Assembly (NCBI GenBank): GCA_902806595.1
Contig: CADCXC010000005.1
Span: 62,001 to 126,000 of the forward strand
Reading direction: 5' to 3'
DNA length: 64,000 bases
DNA from: Pyrenopolyporus hunteri
Taxonomy: Eukaryota > Ascomycota > Sordariomycetes > Xylariales > Hypoxylaceae
Shown here: one piece after another, positions 45,457 to 57,268 of the stretch
Numbering within the stretch: position 1 is the first letter of the stretch
How the letters are laid out: each line of letters begins with the position of its first letter
The notes under the pieces: generated by a model
The model's database searches: none
What the model saw: the letters and a program-made list of their open reading frames with translations, nothing else
Told to the model about the DNA's origin: nothing
Program-made: the position numbers and the translations under genes

Positions 45457-46830
45457 ATGGATAACGCGTTCCAAGGCGAGCACGATGGATTCGAGGAGCC
45501 TATACCGGAGGATGGCCGCGACGATGAGTCAGAATTTGATCAAGACCAGGGCATAGACTGGGAGTTGTGGTGGCAAATCATCGTACACCGCAACGAGGGC
45601 GTTCGAGAAGCTGAACCGCCTGAATATCCTAGAAATTCCTGGAGTTTAGACGAGAAACATGCCCCGTTCCCCTTAAACCTTAGAGAAACGTGGTACTGCG
45701 CGACGCTGCTGGTATCTATCCTTGCTGTGCACTGCGAGTTGGATACAGAGTGGCTGCTCCGATACGGTTACAGGCACTACTTCATACGGATATCGCTCCG
45801 GATCATTCTCACAGTGGCTATCTCTTTCTTTAGCACCTTGGCGTTCGAGATAGCTGGCAACATATTTGATATGACTCGGGAAGCAATAATCGACAGGATA
45901 TCACTTCAGATAGACATTTGGTTCATCCGACGTCTGGGTTGGGGTCCAGTTGATGATGGAGGGGGCGTCGATTGGAACAATCGTATTCTATTTAACATTG
46001 ATAGGACATACCTTCGCGAGCCGATGCGCAAAACGGCTAATGGCATCGCCGTCTTAGCATTCAACTACGTATTTACGGTAGCATCATACGGTATTCCTAG
46101 GGCCACGGGTTCAGGACTCGTCTGGCTGATGGGAGTCTTATCCGCTAAATTGGCCCGCTTCGCTGCTAATCTACCTTCAAGGGTGGCCCTGCCGACGCCG
46201 GGCGCGGACGGGGACCTAGTGCTCGAAACCGTGCTTTGGGAGTATGGAGTTCCGGCACTTATCCAGGTTTGCGTAGCGGCTTTCTTATATCTGTCTGTCT
46301 TCCTATTCATGTCAAGAGCAGAAACGCCTATTATCCTAGGCCGAGGCGGACAAGATCCCTTCTCCAAGTTGGCGTTCCAACTTCTCCGCGCTACCGCCAT
46401 GCACCTCCTAGCATACACGGCCTACCAGGTTGTTTGTATTGGCGTAGTGGCTGGTCAAATCTTCTGGCCTAGTGATAATATATTTTATTTCCTTACCAAG
46501 CGCCCGCTTATCGGATTGAGCAATCCCCAACTCGCGTTTCGAGCCGCCGTATTGACTCTGGCTGCGCATTGGCTCGTCAAGAGAGCGTGTAAACTCTTCG
46601 TTAACGTCTTCTGGCCCCTATGGATCCCTTACATCGCGTGGCTATCGATCAAGACGGAGGAGTCGACTCGACAAAATTGGATTGTCTACGGATCATTACT
46701 AGACGAAGATATCGAGATATTTAACCCTGATAAGAGGGTTCTGGCGAGAGCATGCATGACCGCCTGGTTCGGTATAGAGAGTTCCTGGCCAGCTAGGATG
46801 AGATTGAGCACTGGCGAGGGCATAGACTAA
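45457..46830 (+). CDS. Polytopic membrane protein of unknown function
   Basis: Single exon of 457 residues from the ATG at 45457. The first 55 residues are acidic and hydrophilic (EEPIPEDGRDDESEFDQDQ). At least six hydrophobic segments follow: about 82-98 (CATLLVSILAVHCEL), 113-135 (ISLRIILTVAISFFSTLAFEI), 197-225 (IAVLAFNYVFTVASYG and TGSGLVWLMGVLSA), 265-290 (GVPALIQVCVAAFLYLSVFLFM), 310-330 (LLRATAMHLLAYTAYQVVCIGVVAG), and 355-395 (AFRAAVLTLAAHWLVKR and LFVNVFWPLWIPYIAWLSI). No signal peptide and no transporter signature that I recognise. The two WxxW-like aromatic motifs and a hydrophilic C-terminus suggest an internal-membrane protein. The frame is far longer than chance and the composition is that of a real gene, but the family is not identified. 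Confidence 0.8.
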   Translation: MDNAFQGEHDGFEEPIPEDGRDDESEFDQDQGIDWELWWQIIVHRNEGVREAEPPEYPRNSWSLDEKHAPFPLNLRETWYCATLLVSILAVHCELDTEWLLRYGYRHYFIRISLRIILTVAISFFSTLAFEIAGNIFDMTREAIIDRISLQIDIWFIRRLGWGPVDDGGGVDWNNRILFNIDRTYLREPMRKTANGIAVLAFNYVFTVASYGIPRATGSGLVWLMGVLSAKLARFAANLPSRVALPTPGADGDLVLETVLWEYGVPALIQVCVAAFLYLSVFLFMSRAETPIILGRGGQDPFSKLAFQLLRATAMHLLAYTAYQVVCIGVVAGQIFWPSDNIFYFLTKRPLIGLSNPQLAFRAAVLTLAAHWLVKRACKLFVNVFWPLWIPYIAWLSIKTEESTRQNWIVYGSLLDEDIEIFNPDKRVLARACMTAWFGIESSWPARMRLSTGEGID

Positions 46831-48652
46831 TTGAATTCTTAGGAGTATTATAGGCGAAATTAGCGGATGGGTTGCGGTTAGGTCGCTTTAGGTATATAAT
46901 ACTACAAACGTAGGGAATGGCTTTTCTACTGAGAATCGGTGTTTAGGTATTTATGTGAGCCCGAAACTATCCATATTGTTAATTTAACCAACCCCCTTTT
47001 TCATTGTTAGGAGCACCTAAATGTAAACCATTCTAGATACTCGGAAACGCTGCTTCTAAACTCTTTCTTGAGGAATCGAATGAATAGATCGAGCAGGATA
47101 AAGGCGTATGGGGATTGTATATGCTAGCTAGAGCTGGGAAGACAAAGGCACACTCTTGAACGCTTCTAATAAATAGTAGAGCCCCCGTGCTAGCACTGGC
47201 TTTGCATCCACGTGCCCTCCGGACACTTACTGCGCATTAATCAGGGAAAGGGCCGGTAATGGTAAGGATTCGTCCAGACCAGTAGGGGCAAATATAGCTT
47301 CGAAAATACTAACCCTACATGTACCTACCTACCTACCGACCTTGGTGATTCATGGAAGTATCCTGTGACGATCCATAGTTGCCGATTGCTTCCTTGGTTA
47401 ATACGCAGTGCCCAGAGGGACTGTGGATGCAGACTCAGCCCCAGTAGCGCCAAGAATGGGCGAGCCCGTCGCGGAGTTTCGCGGAGTTACGACGTCGTGT
47501 CTTATTTATGTATGCGGTGTTTATTTAGCTGCGCGGCGTATGTTTCCCCTGAACGCCCCTTCGTCCGTCACTTCTGACACTTTTGTTTCTTAATTATTAA
47601 CCGGCTTCACCTCGTACTGGGGAGGGCTGGTCGGCAGGGCGCCAGAAAGCCGTATATGGCTATCTGGAGTGGGAGTAATCGCAGTATGGAGGTCGAATAG
47701 TCGCAACGATTACCTGTTCAATAGAATGTGCCTAAATGTCGAGTCTAATCTAATAGGTATCTTGCCTTGTTACCCTTAAACCACCGTTGAACCATAGCAT
47801 AAGCGCGATTGATTGGGTGCATTAGCCAAAACAGCTATCATCTATCTCGTTATGCCGCATCCATCGCAGCCGACTAGATTATTACGAAGGAGGATCGCGC
47901 ATGTTTAAGAAGCGCCTAAACAATAATCTAGACAGAGTACAAAAGTCTCAGCTTCTGAAATTGCGTCCGTAATACAAACGCCACATCACCACGCCACCAC
48001 GCCAACTCAATATCAAAAAAGCCCAAGGGCGCGAGATATGATAAGTTCGTCAAAGGAGATTCTGCCCTGCCAAGCTGCCTCTGGAGTCTCGCGTGGCCGT
48101 AGATGGCGCTAGCGCACGGTCTCGCTTCAGAGAGTGATGCCAGTGGCCAGCTGAGCTAGATGGGCACTTGATCGGGGATAGACCGGTCGATAGTCCTGCT
48201 GCGTATGAGGAGCTATGGCGGCGGTCGCGCCAATGAGGCGAGGGTCTACAACTTCGTGCGGCTGAAAGACCCTACAGCTGCTAGGACAAGCACCTGACGA
48301 GGGTCCATGCTACTGCTCAGGGTAGTAACTTTGATTCTTCAGCTCCTTGATTGCAACCCAATTTCTGACGGCGCTTGGCCGTGGTTGCGGCTTTTGTCTT
48401 TAGCTGAAATGACCCTGATATCTCTGAGGGCTGACAAGAGTTGCGAGGAAGCGGGGGAGAAGCTTCTGTACAAATACATGCCTCGCGCCTCTTTCGTATT
48501 GTCCTGACAATCTAGGGTGTCTTGCAGATCTGCGTGCACTGATCTATGCTCAGACGCGGGAAACCCGCGAATAGAGACGCAACGCCGACAAGAGACGTCC
48601 CGGGTATCGTTACATCACTAGGGGCAGAGGAGACGAAAGATTTAATACTGAA
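46831..48652. other. Gene-free spacer, 1.8 kb
   Basis: Between the polytopic protein and the MARVEL gene, both on the plus strand. Small frames at 47365-47593 and 48307-48507 have no recognisable content. A short CCTA run lies at 47320-47340. It includes the MARVEL gene promoter. Confidence 0.4.
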
Positions 48653-49692
48653 ATGGAGGCGGCAAGCGCGAATAAGAGAGGGGAGATCGTCATTCCAACC
48701 CCGGTATGGTTCATTGCTCTCCGAGTTCTCCAGATCGTCGTCTCTCTCGTCGCGGTCGGCTTGACGGGATGGTGGATCCACGGACTCTATTATGACGAGC
48801 TCGGCTTCGTCATCGTTTGCGTACGTTTTGAGTTCTCAGTCTCAATATCTTGTCGACATTGTGCTCGCTCGTCCCTTCATATTTCCCTTTTTTAACCCCG
48901 ACCGCAACGGCCCCTTTTGATAAATGAAGACTTCAGGTACTAACACTACACCCCAACGAATAGGGCGTCTTCACTTGGATCATTGCCGTGTACGCGATCT
49001 TAGCTGAGAAAGTACGGCCTTGTCGACCTGCCTATAATACATGGGCCATTCTCGCACTTGACCTGCTCATGGTTATCTTTTGGCTGGCGGCCATGGGCGC
49101 GACCGCAAATCGGCGTAGCAAGTTCACCATACCCGTAACAGCTAGCTGTGCCAGCGACGGCAGCTTGATCAATAGCGGTTACTGTACCATTTGGAAGCGC
49201 GCCGGCGTCGCGTCGCAGGGAGCGCTCAGCATCCTAAGCGGCATCGCTGGTATCTGCGCTATCATCATGCTACTATTCGTAGCTACTTTCGCTTATGTCT
49301 GCCACTTCTTCCGTCTCTCGTTTGCAAACTTCTCCAACGACGACCCAGAGAAGGCTTCTGCTGTCGGCACTGTCCCCAGTGTGAACCCCGGTGGCATCGT
49401 CGGTACAGAACTGCAAGCAGGGATGAAACCGCAGAACCTAGCCTCGCACCAACAGCCTGGCGAGCAATGGGCTCAGCAGACGGCATACCCTCATCAGGTC
49501 GATCAGTCACAGTATCAGCAGGGCCAGGCTTATATTCCCCACGCGCCACAGAACACCGAATATACCAGTCCACCAAGCATGTATCCCCAGCAAGGTAGCC
49601 AAGCCGAGCAGCTGCATAATCCTCACAATACGCCGGCCCCCGGGCAGCCGCACAGCCCCCAGAGTCCACCAGCTCCCGGACACCCTTACTAG
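48653..49692 (+). CDS. MARVEL-domain four-span membrane protein
   Basis: Exons 48653-48820 and 48964-49692 (intron 48821-48963, GTACGT donor, TACTAAC branch site) give 298 residues. Four membrane spans make the MARVEL domain: about 19-42 (VWFIALRVLQIVVSLVAVGLTGWWI), 49-66 (joined by the splice, GFVIVCGVFTWIIAVYAIL), 80-98 (WAILALDLLMVIFWLAAMGA) and 143-170 (ILSGIAGICAIIMLLFVATFAYVCHF). The loop between spans 3 and 4 carries two cysteines (SCASDGSLINSGYC), typical of fungal MARVEL proteins. The last 120 residues are a Gln/Pro/His/Tyr-rich cytosolic tail. MARVEL proteins shape or sort lipid-rich plasma-membrane domains, often at eisosomes in fungi; the exact role here is unknown. Confidence 0.88.
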
Positions 49693-50098
49693 GCCATACC
49701 ATCCTTGGAACAGCCTCACAAATCACCCGCACAGTGGGCGGCATGTGGGACGTTTGGTTTTAATCAACAAAATTTGCAAGCGGTGCGGCTTTATCGGCTA
49801 TATTTTTCTGTGGGGTGGACTGAAAGGTCATGTATTAAACATTCGTGTGAGCATGAAGAATCTAGTTTAGATATACCTAGTTCCCGAGGCCGGCGTATTT
49901 TTACCGTTGCCAGTATCGTACATGTTACCGCCTGTATTGTTCTCGGGATCCATCGGTTACACGCCTTTAAAATGCATACTATCGCCTTCCCGACGTTCCC
50001 ATGCGATATAAAAACCCGAGATTAACCGCCCTACGTGTCGCTGATGCCGTATCCTTAAAACGCCTTAGAGATGATGAAATTACCGTGACGCGTCGAGA
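49693..50098. other. Convergent spacer, 406 bp
   Basis: 3' UTRs of the MARVEL gene (plus) and the Zn2Cys6 gene (minus). Nothing else seen. Confidence 0.4.
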
Positions 50099-51933
50099 TT
50101 AGGTTGAGACGTGTAGTTTGGCTCCTCTGTACGGGCCGTAAACGCCGTCCGAACATTGGGCGTGGGCGTCTGGATCGAGAGCAGGTCTCGTCACGTAGGA
50201 GCTAAATCCAACTACACTCCCGCCGTTCCGCCCATACCCCATCGTCACCGGATTCGAGTCTAGCATGCTGTTAATCCACGTCCGGCATTCTGGATCAGCA
50301 TCCAACACGCTTCGAGCCATTCCTAAGGGGAACAGATATAAGCAAGTTTGATCTTCCGAAGAGGCATGTTGTTCGTGGTGCCGGCATTGCCAATCGAAGA
50401 CTCGGCAGATTTCGATAGCGGGATCTCGGATAGAAAGAGCCGCGCCTGGCCGACACAGAGGATCAAAGGAGATACTACGTGATGAGGGCGTCGGCGATTG
50501 TGGTGACGAAGTCGATGGGATAGCGGCAAGACGTGCACACTCCTGTATAATAGACGCCGCATGGGCCGGTTCAAGCTTCCATAAGAGAGTCATCAACCAC
50601 ATCAGCGTGGCATTGTAGAGCATAATGTCGTTGGCGTGCATGGGACGCTCGAATCGTAAGCGACCGAGGTTCTTTAGGCTTCCGGCGCACCCCACAGATT
50701 CAGGAGAGCGGTCATTTTGTTGCCATTCGTATTTGTTTAATGCCACGTATTGGCCGTATTCGCGCTGCCAGTCCCAGCGCCAACGGTAAAGCTTTTCTAG
50801 CTGAGTAATTATACATTCACACAAATCCACACGGCGACTGAAGCGCTCTCCTGGGACAAGATGAGGATCGTTGGCCACATCCTCTGAGCGACGACTCATG
50901 TTGTCGACGCGGACGTTCTCTTCTAACAGGCCTGGTATCGCGACTAAAATATCAAGGAGGCGCGACTGCTGGGATTTCGCCGAGGGGTCATGCGCATACG
51001 GTATATCGTGCCAGCATGCATCTTCGAGAAACGTCCTTTTCCTGGAAAACAACGAAGCGACTAGCTATAAATCGTTAACAACACCAGGCGTCTACACATG
51101 AGATCGGGTCGCGTACTAATGTAGCTCTGGCAGCTTCGAAAGCGTTCCGTAAAGGTTGTTGTTGAAAGGCACTCGGACCGCATAGCATTAAGACTTTCCC
51201 GATCGCTTTAAGGTGGAATGCGGCGGCAGTTCTATCCGTTTGGATCGCCTAGGACTATTAGCGGTGGCGGCCGGGCGTGTTCCTGTCAAACTGTCAGAAC
51301 TCACCGAGACCATCATTAGGACTAAAATGGGGACCACAAGTCTTCGGTTATCTTGGACTGCAGCGTCATCCCTGCCAAGCTCTTCCGCCAGGACTCGTAA
51401 GCATCTCCCGTAGTGAGCAGCACCCTTAAGCTGAAGGGCCTGCACCCTATTACCAAGACCGAAGTTTAGTTGAGCAAGAGCCGTGACGGCGTCGAGGGAA
51501 AGACTGCCCAGTTTGCCCTCTGACGCCTGATGGAGCCAGATAGTCCCGTACGACTTCCACACAAAATTTTGGAACATGTGGGCGATGCACATATCTCTTT
51601 CAAAGGCATCTACGCTGAGCTCCGGGGGAGGCCCGAAGCTCACAGGCGTCGGCTGAGCGAGATCCATAAATTCGGACATACGCAGTCGAGACGCCGGAAC
51701 GGGAGCCAAGGAAGTATGTCGCCATTGGGTTGCTCTCTCATAGCCTAGGCATTCAAAACCCGCCTTGATGCAGCGGTAGCATTGTGGCTTTGCTTCGTCT
51801 GTTCGCAGGTCAATAACTTGACGTGGTCGAATGGGGCCCTACTAGGCACCTAGGGGAGATGGTTCATACCGCATTTAACCCTCCTTCTGCGACACGTATT
51901 GCAGCCCTTGCTCCTACCGGCCACGCCAACCAT
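50099..51933 (-). CDS. Zn2Cys6 fungal transcription factor
   Basis: Nuclear DNA-binding regulator; target genes unknown. Four exons: 51870-51933, 51305-51798, 51118-51248 region read as 51117-51248, and 50099-51064, with introns of 71, 56 and 52 bp, giving 551 residues. Intron 1 splits the binuclear zinc cluster, as is common. Exon 1 supplies C11, C14 and C21 in GCNTCRRRRVKC, and exon 2 supplies C28, C31 and C38 in DEAKPQCYRCIKAGFEC, the exact C-x2-C-x6-C-x6-C-x2-C-x6-C pattern. The rest is a helical fungal-TF C-terminal domain with the blocks FHLKAIGKVLMLCGPSAFQQQPLR and FEAARAT, then FSRKRTFLEDACW. Introns 2 and 3 are needed to restore these blocks in frame. Although the raw frames look broken, no frameshift is needed. 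No regulated cluster is seen nearby. Confidence 0.88.
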
Positions 51934-54900
51934 GGTGCGCTGCGGTAGATTTGCTTACAGACCGAGGACTGCCGTAAAAAAAAAAAAAAAAAAGGCGCCG
52001 GAATAAGCTCGCGGGATGGAGTGAGGAGACGTCTATGGTTATGGGAGGTGCCGGCTCATAAGTTCGAATTACCCTACGCCGACGAAAGTCATTCCATAGA
52101 GGCATAAGCACGGGACTGAAATATCTCAAACGGGTGTAGTTCATATAAAGCACTCAGATCTAGCGATTCATCGAAGTGGCGGCAGTGCGTTCGCGGCCAG
52201 GCATATTTCAGGAGATATCTTCAGAGTCGGGCTTGGACTCCAATTCCGTCCGAATGGCCCGACGACAAAAATAGTTGAGCGGAACGAGAACGAAACAGAC
52301 CAATGGGTGAGCTGCCAGTAATTAGCAGGGCCAGTAATTACATGTACTGCATCACGAGTACGCTAGATCTGCAGCAAGAGGGTTGCATGCGACGTTACCA
52401 CCCCTGGCCTCCAGTGCGCCAAAGGCTCGCGATAGCGATACCGTCCAGCACGTCTACCGAACGCGGGACGGCTTACTAGTAGGTACCTCTGCGCACAGCG
52501 GGCAGGTCCTCCCAGCCAACCTTGGCAGGGAGACATGGGTGACGATAACGCATAGGTAGGTGAGATCTCAGTCGTCCATTTAGGCTTCCCCAGGAGGCGA
52601 AGCGGTTATGTCAGCCAGCTCTCCGGTGCGCCATCCAGTTTCGAGGGCAGCTTTCGTTCGGCGGATTTCATATATCATATACCCACGCGTTTCAAAGTTA
52701 TTCGAGTGCGACGCCCGCGACGGGCCTGCCTACCACCCTGTGGCGATTGAAGTTGCGCTGATTCCGTAAGGGGGTCTGGTGTGTATGTTCGGTCAGGTAT
52801 GGTTACATAATGGTTCGTTTAATTCGACAGATGGAGCTCTCGTGTCGTGTCCATCTCACGTCGGAGTTAAGTAGGTATCGATGCGACGATGTTCAGGCAA
52901 CAGAATTTGTCCTGGTCGAACCATCAAAAGTCCGGTTCTGACGAAGGGATTCTTTGGGTAACACAAACCGAATTCGACGCCTGTGAATATTTTTAAAGGA
53001 TGACTACCTACCTACATGTACCAGCTGAAATACGACTTAACCGGGGGCACTTACATACCACCCATCACCCTTACCCTACACGCACCTATCTACCCACGTA
53101 CCTTCGTACCTAGGAAAGAGGTTGCGATTAGATCTTACATTAGTGGCATGTAGGTAGGTCTGTACATGTAGGTACTACTGCCATGTGGTAGGTAGGTATG
53201 TATAGTAGGTGGTAGGTACTTACCCATCTGTAGAAGTGTATAGTGCCTCATAGGGCTGGCCCCCTTCCCGTCTTGCTTGGACCCACTGCCTCGTGGACAT
53301 TAGGTCTCGAGCGTCTAACCCCCGCAGTCGATTATGCCGGTTTCCGGCAAGAACACGCGTATCTAGGTACCTACATACCTACCTACCTAGGTGGGTGATG
53401 GTCTATTAAGATTGGAATTAAACAAGAAGGCACATATATGACATGTAAATAGTGTGCCTCTACAAAACGGACGACGGCAGGTACGCGTAAGTAAGGCATA
53501 TGTATAATGAATAGGTAGCCTCAGCTAAGGCTACGTATATATACCTTATATAGGTAGTTACCCACGTACCGTATGTAGGTATGTAGGCCCACCCGCTTTC
53601 TTCCCTTATCCTAGATATTATCATCGCTATTTTCTTCTTCTCCCGTTCCCGTAAGGACGTCTTCACCTTACGAGAGATGAAAAGGATCGCGTGATTCCAA
53701 ATTCCCGTAGCAGATTTTTTTTTTCTTCCCCTTTTACCTTCAGCTGAACATAAGGTCCTGTTACGTCTTTGACACGTGTACCTGGCCTTATCATATATCA
53801 TATTGCATAGCTCATATTATATAGGTACCTACCTACTTATATAAGTGCTACCCTCTTCATTTCACCCGCTATACTATATTACATGCGTACCTATATATAT
53901 TGTGGCATAGGTACATGGACCTAGGTAGGTAAGTAGATGCATACGACGATACATACCTACATGACATGTATATTCAGGGGCTACTTTCGTTGTAACTCCC
54001 CGGAAGGATGTGTGCTGTGCATTAGTGTGGCTTATGATCCCCTCCCCCCAATCCTCCAAGGGATTGCTGATACTCGCCCAAACCTTGCACTTGGGGCATT
54101 ATCTAGGCAACTGAGTAACCCACTCTCCTGAAAACGTGGTCGACGATGGAACACGCTGCCATGAACAGATCCCCACTTGGCAGGGGTGGGGGAGAGATGA
54201 CGGCATTCATATATATAATTTAAACGGGCCTGCTTGGTAGTCTCTACATATGTAGGGAGGCTATGTTAGGGACTAGCTGCTACGGTACGGAGAGGAAATC
54301 CTGCTCGTTCCACCTACTACAACCGGCAAGACTCGGCCGTGGGGTTTTGTCGAGCTGGGTATAGTAGTACGTACGACGGGCCTACGTACCGCCAGCTACA
54401 CATGGACATGCCACTGTATTCGTGTACCTACCTACACGTAGGTACCTATGTAGGTATGTACGGTAGGCATGTAGGTACCTAACTTTGACGGGCCCAGTTA
54501 CTATTTTGGGGACCAAGCCCATTGAATACGCGGTATACGAAGTACCCCAGTGAGCGGTCGGATTAGCAACGACCCCGTGCACGGCTAGGTCCGTTGCCGA
54601 GTCGCCTAATCGCCTACACTAGCCGATTCAACCAATCCATGTTAGAATCGAGAGACTTCTTTGTTTTTCCAACGCTTTTCCAAGGCTGGATACGAGATGG
54701 AGAAGAAAACAATCGTGTTGGTCCGAGTTTGGCTCAGCCCATGCGTGGTCAGACCCGCCGGGATAGTCGAGTGAGCTGTAATAAATGCATTTCGTCGCCG
54801 AAATCCAAAATTCGCTTAATTTTTCCCTCTTCAACCGCAAGTCTCAACCCCCAGTCTCAACCCCGACGACAGCTGATTCCACCGAACCGAAGCCCGTCCA

Positions 54901-54978
54901 AAGGAAACTGACTTCCCTACGCCTCAACCAAAGGCCAACCTTCCGAGAAGAATAGATTACCTCGATAAAAGTCTCGCA
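51934..54978. other. Gene-free spacer of about 3 kb
   Basis: Starts with the promoter of the Zn2Cys6 gene and a poly-A run at 51976-51993. CCTA/TAGG palindromes are abundant at 53000-53230, 53370-53395, 53530-53590, 53820-53945 and 54420-54485. The final 150 bp are the C-rich leader of the next gene. No ORF with recognisable content. Confidence 0.45.
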
Positions 54979-55518
54979 ATGTCTACTCCCACGACCGCCT
55001 CCTCCGCCCCCAGCGCAACACCGTCGACGGGTTGTGGCGCCCAGCTCTACGTCATCCCCGTAACAGATGCAGCGTGCGCGTTGCCCGCCACGGGAAACAA
55101 CACAGACATCCTATCCGCATGCTGCGGCCCCGCTGACGTCGTCTCCTACTACGACGGGTGCGGGCTGTTCTGCCTGGCCTCGGGTCAGAGCGTTGGGGAT
55201 CTCACCAAGTGCCTATCGGACCGTGGCGCTTCCCCCGGACAAATCTTCTGCAACCAAAACACCACCGCTACTGCCACTGGCTCCGAGATTTCTCTTGCCC
55301 CTACGGCTAGCGCTAGTACCGTTGTGACGCATAGCGGCACTTCGAGTCCAACGCAGACTGGCAACGGCGACAGCGATAACAATGACAGCGCAAACCCGAC
55401 CGATTCTCCCGGTGCTGCCCCGGGTCTCCGCCCCGAGTTCGGTACCGTAAGCACCCTTGGCCTCACCATTGGAGCTTTGCTCCTGTCGGCCACCGCGTTC
55501 GGCGCTTTCCAGATATAA
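54979..55518 (+). CDS. Cysteine-rich surface protein with C-terminal hydrophobic anchor
   Basis: One exon of 179 residues. An N-terminal Ser/Thr/Pro-rich stretch is followed by an 8-cysteine domain (about residues 19-93: GCGAQLYVIPVTDAACALP ... SACCGPADVVSYYDGCGLFCLASGQ ... KCLSDRG ... FCNQN). A Ser/Thr/Asn-rich, probably O-glycosylated stalk comes next. The C-terminal hydrophobic segment runs from residue 157 to the end (VSTLGLTIGALLLSATAFGAF), with almost no tail after it, as in GPI-anchor signals. No N-terminal signal peptide is visible in the called start. An upstream signal-coding exon was looked for by eye and not found, so secretion is inferred only. The cysteine pattern resembles a conserved family of small fungal proteins of unknown function. 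Confidence 0.78.
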   Translation: MSTPTTASSAPSATPSTGCGAQLYVIPVTDAACALPATGNNTDILSACCGPADVVSYYDGCGLFCLASGQSVGDLTKCLSDRGASPGQIFCNQNTTATATGSEISLAPTASASTVVTHSGTSSPTQTGNGDSDNNDSANPTDSPGAAPGLRPEFGTVSTLGLTIGALLLSATAFGAFQI

Positions 55519-56297
55519 GTTATCGGCGACGGAATATTTTCAGGGGATACTGGGCGAAGGGCCTACATGTCCGGCATATATATACCTACCTACCTAGGTA
55601 GTCATTAACATTTGGGTTCTGGCGAATTCGTGCCGCCCGGAGTTACCGGCGGCCAAGTTCAATTCATCGAAGTATACATCATACAGCATTGTCAGAAGAG
55701 AAGCGGATTGGCTTATTACTTGATATCTGCGTAATATATAATAATAAAACATACTTACACTCGTATGGAATGCATATAAGCTACCTACCTACCTAGGTAC
55801 CTATATCTCTAACACACTACTATCTCATCTAATAGGAGTATTCAAGCTCTTTCACGCAAAGAAATATAAAGGCGGGCCTGGCATACTAAATTCAGAGCCG
55901 TCCGCTGTTGTATAGCCGACTCACGCTAATTACCTACCTAGGGACACCTACCTAGGGAGGTAGGTAGGTATACATTGCAATACCAGCCGTATGGATGGTG
56001 ACCGAGTTATTCCTCAAGCCGAGATAGAGTTATTAAATTCCAGCTACTTATACAGATCCTCATTCCTGTCCGATCAACTCCTAAGCTCAATATCCTATCT
56101 TAGCCCTGCTGCCGCATATGCATTGGAAGCTACGGGGCTGGAGCCATTCCTCTGAAGCTACCTAATACAATAGCATGGGTGCGCCGAGCCGATGCGTCCA
56201 CCTGGGCATCGTGGGGTATTCACCGTATAAATTCGATGCGATCTTAACTTGAATAAAGGGAAGAGAAGGACGTTTATAGCACAATAGAAGTATCGGA
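55519..56297. other. Convergent spacer, 779 bp
   Basis: Holds CCTA/TAGG palindromes at 55583-55601, 55782-55803 and 55930-55975. It contains the 3' UTRs of the surface protein gene and the BTB gene. Confidence 0.4.
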
Positions 56298-57268
56298 TTA
56301 TACATTGCTGTGCCGGGGTCGCTTGCGTCCGCTTCCCGTTGCCGGATGTAGTTTCTCGATGCGCTCTCGCTTGAGCTTTTCGTCCAGCACACGGGCTAAG
56401 AATAGTTAGAGTCACGCCTTTTCGAGAATGACCGCAAGCCGGGGACTTACTGAGTATATCGTATCCGAACTGCGGGAACTCCAAACATAGCGAACGGAAT
56501 TCCTCTTCTGCTTCCGCGCGCAAGGTGTGGCTCCTCGTGGCCCAGAAGTTGGCCACAGGCGCGCGGACCGTCGTATCGTCCGGGCTGGTGTATCGGTAGA
56601 TGTAGCGAGCGTAGTTGATCTCGCCCTTGGCTGTCGAGTTAACACAATGGATCTTGCTGCTGGCGAGGCTCTTTAGCTTGTCCATCCCAAACTTTTCAGC
56701 CAGAGTATAAACACGCGCATGTTTTAGGAGCTGTTCGCCGGTCTCGTCGACGGCTGGGATCGAAGGATCTTGCTCTAAGAGCCGCTGGCCAGGGAGCTTC
56801 TTGGGGAAATAGTCGCCGGTATAGAGGAATTCTAGAAAGCAACCGACGGCGTCTAAGTCTTCGGTCGCGAGTTCTACTTGCCGTGGCTACAAAAACTGAC
56901 CGTTAGAATAGGGTGGCTGGGGAATTGCGGTGGTATCTAAAAAGAAATCTGGCAGGACTCACGCTCCCATCATCGGTAAAGGCCGCACAGGCGTCGGAGA
57001 AGAATGGGCTCTGAGTAAGGAGGGCTTGATGTGCAGTGAGAATAGCTTCCGATTCGCCGCTGCCGACGAGCAGAGTCACGACCGGACTCATAAGGTGGTT
57101 AACAAAACCGACGCGAGGCTCCGTATCGCCGCCCTCGGCAAAAGGCAGCTCTCCACCGCCATTGCTAGGGCCAGCTGCCTCAGCCTCCTCGCCTTCCGCC
57201 ATTTCGACGTCAGCGCCCGGATTACCCTGATGCTCCTCGACGGCGCCCTCGTTGAATTCCTCTGCCAT
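56298..57268 (-). CDS. BTB/POZ domain protein
   Basis: Exons 56963-57268, 56451-56886 and 56298-56395 (introns of 76 and 55 bp, both with CTAAC branch sites) give 279 residues. After an acidic, disordered first 50 residues, the BTB fold spans about residues 55-185. Its landmarks are PVVTLLVGSGESEAILTAHQALLTQSPFFSDA, then VELATEDLDAVGCFLEFLYTGDY and LLKHARVYTLAEKFGMDKLKSLASSKI. A C-terminal helical part and a basic tail (GSGRKRPRHSNV) resembling a nuclear localisation signal follow. BTB proteins of this fungal type are often cullin-3 adaptors or transcription cofactors; no kelch or zinc-finger partner domain is present. Without the third exon the protein would read into an unrelated frame. Confidence 0.87.

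Noticed and set aside
51060..51310. Apparent frameshifts splitting the Zn2Cys6 gene
   Set aside because: Two short introns (51249-51304 and 51065-51116) restore the conserved FHLKAIGK and FSRKRTFLED blocks in frame, so the gene is intact.
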